A stretch of DNA of 64,000 bases, from positions 186,001 through 250,000 of the forward strand of contig NZ_JALJXP010000009.1 of the NCBI RefSeq assembly GCF_024170165.1, read 5' to 3'. Shown here one piece after another: positions 12,081-20,280 of the stretch. The position numbers and the translations under genes are program-made. The DNA comes from Pseudomonas nitroreducens (GTDB lineage Bacteria; Pseudomonadota; Gammaproteobacteria; Pseudomonadales; Pseudomonadaceae). How positions within the stretch are numbered: position 1 is the first letter of the stretch; every line of letters begins with the position of its first letter. The notes beneath the pieces are model-generated. The model saw nothing but the letters and a program-made list of their open reading frames with translations. It did not search any database and was not told where the DNA came from.

Positions 12081-14030
12081 ATGCCCGATACGACCGCCAG
12101 CACCGCCCAGCTCGTCGAGGATGCGCGTTACCGCCTGTTGGTCGAGGCGGTGACCGACTACGCCATCTACATGCTCGACCCCGATGGTCGCGTCAGCAGC
12201 TGGAGCTCCGGGGCGCAGCGCCTGAAGGGCTACGCCGCGGACGAGATTCTCGGCCAGCACTTCTCGCGCTTCTACACCCCCGCCGACCGCGAGGCCGGGC
12301 TCCCCGAACGGGCGCTGGGCGAGGCGGCGCGGGTTGGCCGCTACGAGAGTGAAGGCTGGCGCCTGCACCGCGACGGCAGTTCGTTCTGGGCCCACGTGGT
12401 GATCGACGCCATTCGCAGCAGCGAGGGCGAACTGCTGGGCTTCGCCAAGATCACCCGCGACCGCACCGAGCAGCACGAGACCGAGCAGGCGCTGCGGCGC
12501 AGCGAGCAGCACTTCCGCCTGCTGGTCAACGGCGTGACGGACTACGCGCTGTACATGCTCGACCCCGACGGCAACGTCACCAGCTGGAACTCCGGGGCCG
12601 AGCGGATCAAGGGTTACCACCCCGAGGAGATCATCGGTCGGCGCTTCGACTGCTTCTACTGCGATGAAGACCGCCAGGGCGGCGTCCCTGAAACCAGCCT
12701 GAGCACCGCACTGACTGAAGGGCGCTACGAGGAAGAGCGCCTGCAGATGCGCAAGGACGGTTCGCGCTTCTGGGCCAATATCGTCATCGATCCGGTGTTC
12801 GACGATACCGGCAAGTTGCTGGGTTTTGCCAAGATCACCCGCGATATCACCGACAAGCGCCACGCCCAGGAAGAGCTGGAGCGCGCCCGCGACGAGCTGA
12901 TTCAGTCGCAGAAGATGGAATCCCTCGGCCAGCTCACCGGCGGTGTTGCCCATGACTTCAACAACCTGCTGACGGTGATTCTCGGCGGCCTGCAATTGCT
13001 CGAACGGCAACTGCCCAAGGACAACGAGAAGGTCCAGAGCATCTGGCGCAACGCCCTGGAGGCAACCCGCCGCGGCGCCCAGCTGACCCAGCGGATGCTG
13101 GCCTTCGCCCGCAAGCAGCGGCTGTTCCCACAGCCGATCCAGTTGCCGGTATTGCTGCAGGACATGAGTGAACTGCTGGTCAGTTCCCTGGGGCCGACCA
13201 TCAGCCTGGAAACCCGCTTCCCGCTTCAACTGGATTGCGTGATGAGCGACCAGAACCAGCTGGAACTGGCGATCATCAACCTCGCCACCAACGCCCGGGA
13301 CGCCATGCCCGGCGGCGGCAGCATCACCTTCTCGGCACGCAACGCCCAGGTTGGGCCGCGTCAGAGCGGCAAGCTGCCGCCGGGGGAGTACGTGTGCCTG
13401 GCCGTGACCGACTCGGGGCAGGGCATGGATGAGGACACCTTGCGCCGCGCCGCCGAGCCGTTCTTCACCACCAAGCCGACCGGCAAGGGCACCGGGCTGG
13501 GATTGTCCATCGTCCATGGGCTGGCCCAGCAGCAGGGCGGGGCGCTGCTGCTGCGCAGTACGCCGGGGCAGGGCAGCACCGCAGAAATCTGGTTGCCGGC
13601 GGTGAAGGCAAAGGTGGAGCCGGAGGCGGCCGATGACCTGCCAATCGCCACGACACTGGCCGAACCGACCGAAGCGCTGGGGCTGCGGGTGCTGGTGGTG
13701 GATGACGATGCGCTGGTGCTGGCCGGCACCAGCGCGCTATTGGCCGATCTCGGCTGCCAGTTCGCGCGCACCGACTCGGCGCGGGCGGCCCTGCAACTGC
13801 TCGAGCAGTCGGGTTTTGACCTGCTGATCACCGACTTCGCCATGCCGGACATGGACGGCATGCTGCTGATCCAGCAGGTGCGCCAGTCCCATCCGGCGCT
13901 GACCTGCGTGCTCACCACCGGCTATGCCGGGCGGCTGGACACCCTGGCCGATTCGGTGCTGCGCCTGCCCAAGCCATTCGACCGCAACCAGTTGCTCGCG
14001 CTGCTGTTGCAGGTGAAGAGCGCCGGGTAA
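12081..14030 (+). CDS. Tandem-PAS hybrid histidine kinase with C-terminal receiver
   Basis: A 649-residue soluble hybrid kinase. Two PAS domains (about 15-135 and 145-270) are clear copies of each other: both carry TDYA-YMLDPDG, SSGAQR/NSGAER and LLGFAKITRD segments, so the sensor was duplicated. HisKA follows with H291 in GGVAHDFNNLL, HATPase with DSGQGMDEDT and GLGLSIVHGL, and a receiver with D585 in LLITDFAMPDMDG. ATG 12081 is preferred over an in-frame TTG one codon earlier. It starts 74 bp after the preceding kinase, same strand, and may belong to the same transcript. No DNA-binding partner is adjacent. Confidence 0.82.
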   Translation: MPDTTASTAQLVEDARYRLLVEAVTDYAIYMLDPDGRVSSWSSGAQRLKGYAADEILGQHFSRFYTPADREAGLPERALGEAARVGRYESEGWRLHRDGSSFWAHVVIDAIRSSEGELLGFAKITRDRTEQHETEQALRRSEQHFRLLVNGVTDYALYMLDPDGNVTSWNSGAERIKGYHPEEIIGRRFDCFYCDEDRQGGVPETSLSTALTEGRYEEERLQMRKDGSRFWANIVIDPVFDDTGKLLGFAKITRDITDKRHAQEELERARDELIQSQKMESLGQLTGGVAHDFNNLLTVILGGLQLLERQLPKDNEKVQSIWRNALEATRRGAQLTQRMLAFARKQRLFPQPIQLPVLLQDMSELLVSSLGPTISLETRFPLQLDCVMSDQNQLELAIINLATNARDAMPGGGSITFSARNAQVGPRQSGKLPPGEYVCLAVTDSGQGMDEDTLRRAAEPFFTTKPTGKGTGLGLSIVHGLAQQQGGALLLRSTPGQGSTAEIWLPAVKAKVEPEAADDLPIATTLAEPTEALGLRVLVVDDDALVLAGTSALLADLGCQFARTDSARAALQLLEQSGFDLLITDFAMPDMDGMLLIQQVRQSHPALTCVLTTGYAGRLDTLADSVLRLPKPFDRNQLLALLLQVKSAG

Positions 14031-14096
14031 GAAAATCCGAACCTACGCGACGGCTGTGCGCCCAATGGTGACTGCCAGTGTCCCGGAGGACTTGCC

Positions 14097-14237
14097 ATGT
14101 GCACCCGTATCCAGGCCCAGCGACCGGAACCCCTCGACCCGCCAGCGGAGCGTGAAAGCCAGGTTCCCGAGGACTTTCCCGAGGAAGTGCCGATGCAGCA
14201 GCCGCCCGAGGAACCGCTGCCGCGGCCCGAGCAGTAG
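14097..14237 (+). CDS. Small Pro/Glu-rich hypothetical protein
   Basis: A 46-codon gene with a strong ribosome binding site (GGAGGA at 14085-14090, 6 bases before ATG). The product starts MCTRIQAQRPEPLDPP and continues as a chain of Pro, Glu and Gln ending LPRPEQ. It contains no hydrophobic segment and should be acidic and disordered. It lies 66 bp after the kinase gene on the same strand. I do not recognise the family. The good ribosome binding site and strongly biased composition favour a real gene, but it is too short to be certain. Confidence 0.5.
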   Translation: MCTRIQAQRPEPLDPPAERESQVPEDFPEEVPMQQPPEEPLPRPEQ

Positions 14238-14317
14238 CTGCCGGCAGCGCGCCATGCCCGGGGCCGGGTACATGGCGCGCTGCTGCTCAAGGTCGCTGGT
14301 TGTCGTGCGGGGCGATC

Positions 14318-14662
14318 TCAGTTCCCCGGGGTCCTTCGTGCGGGTCGCAGGCCTTCGGCGACTTCCATCTCGATCAGCGAACCCGGGTCTTCATTGCCCG
14401 GGTCGTTGATGGCGGGCTCGGCCATGGCAGGGTCCAGGCTGCCCTGTGGCATCAGGCCTTCGCTGCGGTCGCGGCGGTCGAGCAGTGGCAGCAGGTCATC
14501 ATGGAATTCCTGCTGCTGCGCCTCGGAAAGCGCGGCGAAGCCGTGGTTGAGGATGTAGCGGGCAAGGACTTCCTGGCGGCTGTCAGCATCCAGCGCTCCT
14601 TCGTCGAGCAGGCGGCGAAGGTCCTCTGAGCGTTCAAGGTCGCGGTGTTCGTTGCAGCCCAT
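14318..14662 (-). CDS. Acidic hypothetical protein
   Basis: A 114-residue protein starting MGCNEHRDLERSEDLRR. The ATG at 14662 has GGGAGG upstream on the minus strand, better than the TTG nine codons earlier. The first 75 residues look helical and charged (LARYILNHGFAALSEAQQQ, DDLLPLLDRRDR), followed by a low-complexity acidic tail rich in Pro, Glu and Asp. There is no signal peptide or membrane segment. It converges on the small Pro/Glu-rich gene at 14097-14237. The family is not recognised; a small cytoplasmic regulatory or stress protein is possible but unsupported. Confidence 0.6.
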   Translation of the reverse strand: MGCNEHRDLERSEDLRRLLDEGALDADSRQEVLARYILNHGFAALSEAQQQEFHDDLLPLLDRRDRSEGLMPQGSLDPAMAEPAINDPGNEDPGSLIEMEVAEGLRPARRTPGN

Positions 14663-14946
14663 CGTTCGCACCTCCCAGGTCGGTTCCAACGAGAGTGGTA
14701 AAGCGTGAGCGGCTCGCTAAGAGCACTGGCAGTGGGCGACGTCTGTCGCGCCGCCTTATTGGAAGACCGGCGCCAGGGGCGACTGTTCGCGGCGAGGGAC
14801 GAACGGTCCTGCTGCTGCCGGTCCGGCCCGTCGCGTCAGGCGGCCATCGCATTCCGGCATGGCCGGCATCGACCTATGGTATTGGCCGGACGCGGCGCGC
14901 GGCTCTTAGCATCTCGGACGTCTTCCCCCGACAACGAGAACAACAA

Positions 14947-16494
14947 GTGGACCTGGGTAAAATCCTGCGCCGTAGCGCGCTTTACTGGCCTGACCGCGAA
15001 GCCGTGGTCGATTCCCGCCAACGCATCACCTTCGCCGGCCTCGAACGCCGCACCAATCGACTGGCCTCGGGCCTGCTGGCACTGGGCCTGGAGCCGGGCG
15101 CCCACGTGGCGATCCTGGCGCTCAACCGCGTCGAGCTGGTGGAGGCGGAAGTCGCCCTCTACAAGAACGCCATGGTCAAGGTGCCGATCAACGCGCGCCT
15201 GGCCCCTGATGAAGTGTTGAGCGTGCTGAAGGATTCGCGCAGCCAGGCGGTGATCGCCGATGCGGCCTTCGCTCAGCTGATCGACCAGCGCCGCGCCGAG
15301 CTGCCGGACCTGAAGCTGATCGTCCCGCTGGCGGACGAGGGCGCCGACGTACCCTATGAGCAGGTGCTCGAGCGCGGCAGCGAGGCGCCTATCAGTTGCG
15401 ACCCGGCGGACGACGCCCTGGCCGTGCTGCACTACACCTCCGGCAGCTCCGGTGTGCTCAAGGCCGCCATGCTCAGTGTCGGCAACCGCAAGGCGCTGGT
15501 GCGCAAGAGCATCGCCAGCCCCACCGGCCGCTCCGGTCCCGGCGATGTGATGGCCCACGTCGGCCCGATCACCCATGCCAGCGGCATGCAGATCATGCCG
15601 CTGCTCGCCGCCGGCGCCTGCAACCTGCTGGTGGAGCGCTACGACGACCGCCTGTTGCTGGAAACCATCCAGCGCGAGCGCGTCACCCGGCTGTTCCTGG
15701 TGCCGGCGATGATCAACCGCCTGGTCAACTTCCCCGGCGTGGAAACCTACGACCTGAGCAGCCTGCGCCTGGTCATGTACGGCGCTGCGCCCATGGCACC
15801 TGCGCTGGTGCGCCGCGCCATGCAGGTGTTCGGACCGATCCTCGCCCAGGGCTATGGCGCCGGCGAGACCTGCTCGCTGGTCACCGTGCTCACCGAACAG
15901 GACCACATTGCCGCGCTGGACGATCCGAAACGTCTGGCCTCGTGCGGGCGCTGCTACTTCGACACCGACCTGCGGGTCGTCAACGAGGACTTCGAGGATG
16001 TGCAGGCCGGCGAGATCGGCGAGATCGTCGTGCGCGGGCCGGACATCATGCAGGGCTACTGGCAGGCGCCGGAGCTGACCGCCGAGGTCATGCGCGACGG
16101 CTACTACCTCACCGGCGACCTCGCCACGGTGGACGAGCACGGCTACGTGTTCATCGTCGACCGCAAGAAGGAAATGATCATTTCCGGCGGCTTCAACATC
16201 TACCCCACCGAGGTGGAACAGGTGCTCTACAGCCTCCCGGAAGTCTTCGAGGCGGCGGTGGTCGGCGTGCCCGACGAGCAGTGGGGCGAGGCGATCAAGG
16301 CGGTGGTGGTGCTCAAGCCCGGCATGCAGCTGGACGAGGCGCGGATCATCGAACTGTGCGCCGCGCAGCTGGCCGGCTTCAAGAAGCCGCGCAGCGTGGA
16401 CTTCGTCCGCGAGCTGCCGAAGAACCCCAACGGCAAGGTGGTGCGCCGCCTGGTGCGCGAACCCTACTGGCAGAACCAGGATCGGCGGATCTGA
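14947..16494 (+). CDS. AMP-dependent acyl-CoA synthetase/ligase
   Basis: A 515-residue member of the ANL (acyl-adenylate) superfamily that activates a carboxylic acid to its CoA thioester using ATP. Motifs: the phosphate loop LHYTSGSSGVLKAAML, YGAGETCSLVT (YGxxE type), YLTGDLATVDEHGYVF with DRKKEMIISGGFNIYP, and the C-terminal catalytic lysine in NPNGKVVRR. GTG at 14947 is chosen because it gives the usual family N-terminus (VDLGKILRRSALYWPD); the frame is open further upstream. It is followed after 5 bp by an acyl-CoA dehydrogenase gene, so both probably act in degrading the same acid. The substrate cannot be told from sequence alone. Confidence 0.85.
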   Translation: MDLGKILRRSALYWPDREAVVDSRQRITFAGLERRTNRLASGLLALGLEPGAHVAILALNRVELVEAEVALYKNAMVKVPINARLAPDEVLSVLKDSRSQAVIADAAFAQLIDQRRAELPDLKLIVPLADEGADVPYEQVLERGSEAPISCDPADDALAVLHYTSGSSGVLKAAMLSVGNRKALVRKSIASPTGRSGPGDVMAHVGPITHASGMQIMPLLAAGACNLLVERYDDRLLLETIQRERVTRLFLVPAMINRLVNFPGVETYDLSSLRLVMYGAAPMAPALVRRAMQVFGPILAQGYGAGETCSLVTVLTEQDHIAALDDPKRLASCGRCYFDTDLRVVNEDFEDVQAGEIGEIVVRGPDIMQGYWQAPELTAEVMRDGYYLTGDLATVDEHGYVFIVDRKKEMIISGGFNIYPTEVEQVLYSLPEVFEAAVVGVPDEQWGEAIKAVVVLKPGMQLDEARIIELCAAQLAGFKKPRSVDFVRELPKNPNGKVVRRLVREPYWQNQDRRI

Positions 16495-16499
16495 GGAAC

Positions 16500-17675
16500 A
16501 TGACCATGCAAGCGATTCAACCCAGCCCCAAGGCGCAGGCGATCATCGACGACCTGCGCGGCTTCATCCGTGAAGAACTGCTGCCGCTGGAGCAGCGCGA
16601 GGGCATCCGCTTCGGCGAGAAGCACTCCCGCGAGCTGCTGCGCAACCTGTGGCAGCGCTCCTGCGAGCGCGGCTTCTACAACATCATGCTGCCCGAGGAG
16701 CTGGGCGGCGCCGGCCTCGGTATCGCCGACCTGTGTGCGGTGAAGGAAGCCGCCGCCAGCAGTGGCGCAGTGCTGGCCGCCCACGTGCTGGGCGAGCTGA
16801 GCGGCCCGCCGCGGGTCGGCCACCTGTTCCGCGTGGCCAGCGAGGAGCAGATCGAGCATTTCCTGCGTCCGGTATGCCGCGCCGAGAAGGCCGTGTGCTT
16901 TGCCCTGACCGAAGCCGAGGCTGGCTCCGACGCGACGGCGATCAAGACCAGCGCGCGCCTGGAGGGCGACCACTACGTGCTGGACGGCGCCAAGCGCTAC
17001 ATTTCCGGCGCGCCCTACGCGGACTTCGCCGTGCTGCTGGCGGTGACCGGGCCGGGCAAGGGCGCGGACGGCATCTCGGCGTTCTTCGTTGACCTGTCAG
17101 CGCCGGGCGCCAGGGTGGTCTCCGACTACCAGGCCATGTCCGGCCCCGGCACCCACGGCGACATCCTCCTCGACGGGGTGAAGGTGCCAGTGGCGCACCG
17201 CATCGGTGAAGAGGGCAAAGGCTTCAAGCTGGCCATGGGGCGCATCACCCTGAACCGCCTGCTGCATTGCGCGACCATGCTCGGCATGGCTGATCTCGCG
17301 CTGAACCTGTCGCTGGATTACGCCCGCACCCGGGTGCAGTTCGGCCGGCCGATCGGCATGTTCCAGGCGGTCAGCCACATGCTCGCCGACATGGCCACCG
17401 AACTGTATGCCGCGCGCAGCATGATGTACGCCACGGCGGCCAGCTATGACAGCGGCGGCGACATCCGCACCCAGTCGTCGATGTGCAAGGTGTTCAGCTC
17501 GGAAACCGCCTTCCGCATCGCCGACCGCGCGGTGCAGGTGCACGGTGGCGCCGGGTTGATCAATGGTCATCCGGTGGAGTGGCTGTTCCGCGCCACCCGT
17601 ATGATGCGCATCCTTACCGGGACCAGCGAAATCCAGCGCAACACCATCGCCAAGGGCATCCTGATGCCCGATTGA
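16500..17675 (+). CDS. Acyl-CoA dehydrogenase
   Basis: A 391-residue FAD-dependent acyl-CoA dehydrogenase that introduces a double bond into an acyl-CoA and passes electrons to ETF. It has the signatures ALTEAEAGSDATAIKTSA (FAD/substrate loop), RTRVQFGRPIGMFQAVSH and QVHGGAGLI. At the position where medium- and short-chain enzymes carry the catalytic glutamate (YEGT), this protein reads ILTGTSEIQRN. The base may therefore lie elsewhere, as in isovaleryl-CoA and long-chain dehydrogenases (inference). ATG 16500 is used; a second ATG is two codons later. It sits between the CoA ligase and an MFS transporter. Confidence 0.87.
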   Translation: MTMQAIQPSPKAQAIIDDLRGFIREELLPLEQREGIRFGEKHSRELLRNLWQRSCERGFYNIMLPEELGGAGLGIADLCAVKEAAASSGAVLAAHVLGELSGPPRVGHLFRVASEEQIEHFLRPVCRAEKAVCFALTEAEAGSDATAIKTSARLEGDHYVLDGAKRYISGAPYADFAVLLAVTGPGKGADGISAFFVDLSAPGARVVSDYQAMSGPGTHGDILLDGVKVPVAHRIGEEGKGFKLAMGRITLNRLLHCATMLGMADLALNLSLDYARTRVQFGRPIGMFQAVSHMLADMATELYAARSMMYATAASYDSGGDIRTQSSMCKVFSSETAFRIADRAVQVHGGAGLINGHPVEWLFRATRMMRILTGTSEIQRNTIAKGILMPD

Positions 17676-17730
17676 CCGGCTTGATGTAGCGCGAGCGCAG
17701 CACCCGACAAGAACAAGAGAGACAAGCAAC

Positions 17731-19017
17731 ATGCACGATTACGATGCCCAAACGCACGCCTATCAGCCCCGCCAGGCCTGGACGGTCGCCTTCCTGCTGG
17801 CGGCGATGATGCTGGTGAACTTCCTCGACAAGGTGGTCACCGGCCTGGTGGCGGTGCCGATGATGAAGGAGTTGAACCTGACCCCGGCCGAGTTCGGCCT
17901 CGTCGGCGGCAGCCTGCACTGGCTGTTCTCCCTCTCCGCGGTGGTCGGTGGCTTCCTCGCCAACCGCCGCTCGACCCGCTGGATGCTGCTGGGCATGGGC
18001 GCCTTCTGGGCGCTGGTGCAGTTGCCGATGCTCTATGCCACTTCGCTATGGACGCTGGTGGCCTGCCGTGTGCTGCTGGGAGTGGGCGAGGGTCCGGCAT
18101 CGCCGGTCGCCACCCACGCGCTGTACAAGTGGTTCCCCGACGAGCGCCGCAGCCTGCCGGTGGCCCTGCTGCACTCGGGCAGCGCCATGGGCCTGCTGAT
18201 CGCCGGGCTGATGATCCCGTGGATCAGCACCCACTACGGCTGGCGCAGCAACTTCGCCATCCTGGCGATTCTCGGCGCGGTCTGGTGCGCGGCCTGGTTC
18301 TTCTTCGGCCAGGAAGGCCGGCTGGGCGAGGTTCGCCAGGGCCGGTCGGGTGGCGAGCGCCTGCCGTACCGTCGCCTGCTGGGCGACAGTACGGTGCTGG
18401 CCAACTACTTCTGCCACTTCGCCGCCAACTGGTCGCTGGCGCTGACCCTGACCTGGGTGCCGGCCTACCTGGAAAGCGGCCTGGGCCTGAGCGGAATGAA
18501 CGCCGGGCGGCTGTTCGGGCTGTTCGTGCTGGTGACCATGCCACTGAGCCTGTTCATGGCCTGGCTGTCGCAACGAATGCTGCGTGCCGGGGTGTCGTCG
18601 CGGGTGGCGCGGGGTGTGTTCGTCTCGGTCTGCCTGTTGGCCAGCGGCGTACTGTCGATCAGCCTGTTGGCGGATCTGCCGGTGGCCCTGCGCATGACCT
18701 ACATGACCCTGAGCGGCGGCCTGGCGCTGGTGATGTACTCGGTGGGCCCGGAGATGCTGGCAGAGGTCACGCCCACCGCCCAGCGCGGCAGCATCCTTGC
18801 CATCGGGAATGCCTTCTCCTCGCTGGCGGGGCTGAGCGCGCCCATCGTCACCGGCTTCCTGGTGCAGCGCTCCGGCGGCCTGGATGGCAGCGGCTACGCC
18901 CACGGCTTCGCGGTCAGCGGCGTGTTGCTGGTGGTGGCGGGGCTGGTTGGGTTGGGCTGGCTGCGCCCGCAGCGTTCGCGGGCCCAGCTGTCCGGTGAGC
19001 TGGCTGCGGCCAGCTGA
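17731..19017 (+). CDS. MFS transporter (ACS-like, organic anion uptake)
   Basis: A 428-residue major facilitator superfamily permease with about 12 hydrophobic segments. The first-helix stretch FLDKVVTGLVAVPMMKEL and the RVLLGVGEGPASPVATHALYKWF region resemble anion:cation symporters that import carboxylates. It starts 55 bp after the acyl-CoA dehydrogenase and likely completes a ligase-dehydrogenase-permease operon. The permease probably imports the acid that the ligase activates (inference from context). It ends 21 bp from the convergent LysR gene. Confidence 0.82.
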   Translation: MHDYDAQTHAYQPRQAWTVAFLLAAMMLVNFLDKVVTGLVAVPMMKELNLTPAEFGLVGGSLHWLFSLSAVVGGFLANRRSTRWMLLGMGAFWALVQLPMLYATSLWTLVACRVLLGVGEGPASPVATHALYKWFPDERRSLPVALLHSGSAMGLLIAGLMIPWISTHYGWRSNFAILAILGAVWCAAWFFFGQEGRLGEVRQGRSGGERLPYRRLLGDSTVLANYFCHFAANWSLALTLTWVPAYLESGLGLSGMNAGRLFGLFVLVTMPLSLFMAWLSQRMLRAGVSSRVARGVFVSVCLLASGVLSISLLADLPVALRMTYMTLSGGLALVMYSVGPEMLAEVTPTAQRGSILAIGNAFSSLAGLSAPIVTGFLVQRSGGLDGSGYAHGFAVSGVLLVVAGLVGLGWLRPQRSRAQLSGELAAAS

Positions 19018-19038
19018 TCGGCGCCGTTGAAAAAATGG

Positions 19039-19986
19039 TCAATCGCCGAGATTGACCGCCGGGAAGGGCGAGCGCTCGATCAGCTCGCCTTTCCACGTTC
19101 CGTTGCGCACCGATTCCACCAGCAGCTCGCGCACCAGGTCGTGCACGCAGGACGCTGCAAAACTCAGCGGCTTGTGCGCCGAGTGGGCGATGGACACGGT
19201 GCGCTCGATCTGCGGCTCGACGATGCGCCGTGCCAGGGCTTGCGAGCCCACCTCGATGGGCGGCCAGTTGCTGATGGAGGCTGCCAGCCCGCTGACCACC
19301 AGACCGGTGATGCCATAGGCGGACTGCTGCTCGTACTTCACGTTCAGTTCCAGTCCGGCCGCCATGGCCGCCTGCTCGATGCGCCGGCGCAGGTGCATCC
19401 CCCGTGGCGGCATTACCAGCGGCTGGCTGAGCGCCTCGGCCAGGGTGATGGTGTCGCCCTCGTTGGCCAACTGCATCTGACCCACCCAGTAGAGCTGCTC
19501 GACGAAGATCGGCTCGGCGACCACGCCATCCAGCTCCTCGGCATTGGGCACGATGCCGAAATCCACCTTGCCCAGCTCGATGGCTTCGCCGCCTTCCTTG
19601 CTCAGGCCGTCGCGCACCACCAGGTCGATGCCGGGGAAGCGCGCCTGCACGCGCTGGATGATCGCCGGCAGCAGCAGGGCCGAGGTGGTCACGGGGATCG
19701 CCACGGACACCCGCCCGCGCGGATCGCCCCGGCTGGAGACCAGCTCGTCCTTGACCGAATCGATCTTCTGCACCACCGAGCGCGCCACTTCGTAGAGGCG
19801 CCGGCCGGCGTCGGTGAGGTCGACGCCGTCGTGCTGGCGCAACAGCAGTTGCACCTCCAGTTCACTTTCCAGCATGCCGATCTGCCGGCTCAGCGCCGGC
19901 TGGGCGATATAGGCCTTGCGCGCGGCGGCGGAGAAGCTGCCGGCTTCGGCGATGGCGATCAGGTAACGCAACTGTTTGAGGGTCAT
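19039..19986 (-). CDS. LysR-family transcriptional regulator
   Basis: A 315-residue LysR-type regulator. The N-terminal helix-turn-helix (MTLKQLRYLIAIAEAGSFSA, then ARKAYIAQPALSRQIGMLE) is followed by the two-lobed effector domain. The start is ATG 19986; the frame is open 14 codons further. The gene is convergent with the ligase/dehydrogenase/MFS operon and divergent from the DUF1302 gene, the position expected for the local regulator of a catabolic island. The GDPRGRVSVAIPVTTS and SKEGGEAIELGKVDFGIV segments are reminiscent of the Cbl/nitrogen-assimilation-like LysR branch. The effector is unknown. Confidence 0.86.
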   Translation of the reverse strand: MTLKQLRYLIAIAEAGSFSAAARKAYIAQPALSRQIGMLESELEVQLLLRQHDGVDLTDAGRRLYEVARSVVQKIDSVKDELVSSRGDPRGRVSVAIPVTTSALLLPAIIQRVQARFPGIDLVVRDGLSKEGGEAIELGKVDFGIVPNAEELDGVVAEPIFVEQLYWVGQMQLANEGDTITLAEALSQPLVMPPRGMHLRRRIEQAAMAAGLELNVKYEQQSAYGITGLVVSGLAASISNWPPIEVGSQALARRIVEPQIERTVSIAHSAHKPLSFAASCVHDLVRELLVESVRNGTWKGELIERSPFPAVNLGD

Positions 19987-20280
19987 GGTCGTGCCTTTCC
20001 GGCCATGCCGGTTTGATATGGGGGCCATCTGAAGACGATATTTGTTCGCACTTCAGGGGCTATTTAGTATCGACCCGTCACGGTAAAGCAAGGGTCGGTA
20101 ACGATAAGCCAACAATCCGCAAAGTGTTCCGGAAGTTCATTCGGAGAATAATTCTTCGATAATAAATTTCCAGACAATTCAATGTCATGCACTCGAAACC
20201 TCATGTGACCTCATGTGCTTTCGAGGTGGGCCTTGTATTGCCTGAAGATCGCTCGAACAAGAATAAAGAGGATAAGAGTG
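19987..20280. promoter_or_regulatory. Divergent LysR / DUF1302 control region
   Basis: This 294-bp AT-rich gap lies between the LysR gene (minus) and the DUF1302 gene (plus). It contains CGACCC (20071-20076) paired with GGGTCG (20092-20097) over a 15-base spacer. It also holds a near-perfect hyphenated palindrome at 20141-20159 (TCGGAGAAT / ATTCTTCGA, one mismatch, 1-base centre). Either could be a LysR or other operator. A GA-rich stretch just before ATG 20281 can serve as ribosome binding site. Confidence 0.4.

Noticed and set aside
5955-14030. Chemotaxis operon
   Set aside because: Although cheR and cheB are present, there is no cheA, cheW, cheY or chemoreceptor within the block.
15396-16499. 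N-terminal extension of the acyl-CoA dehydrogenase frame
   Set aside because: This part overlaps the CoA ligase in another frame and reads as Arg/Pro-rich shadow; family length and ribosome binding context place the start at 16500.
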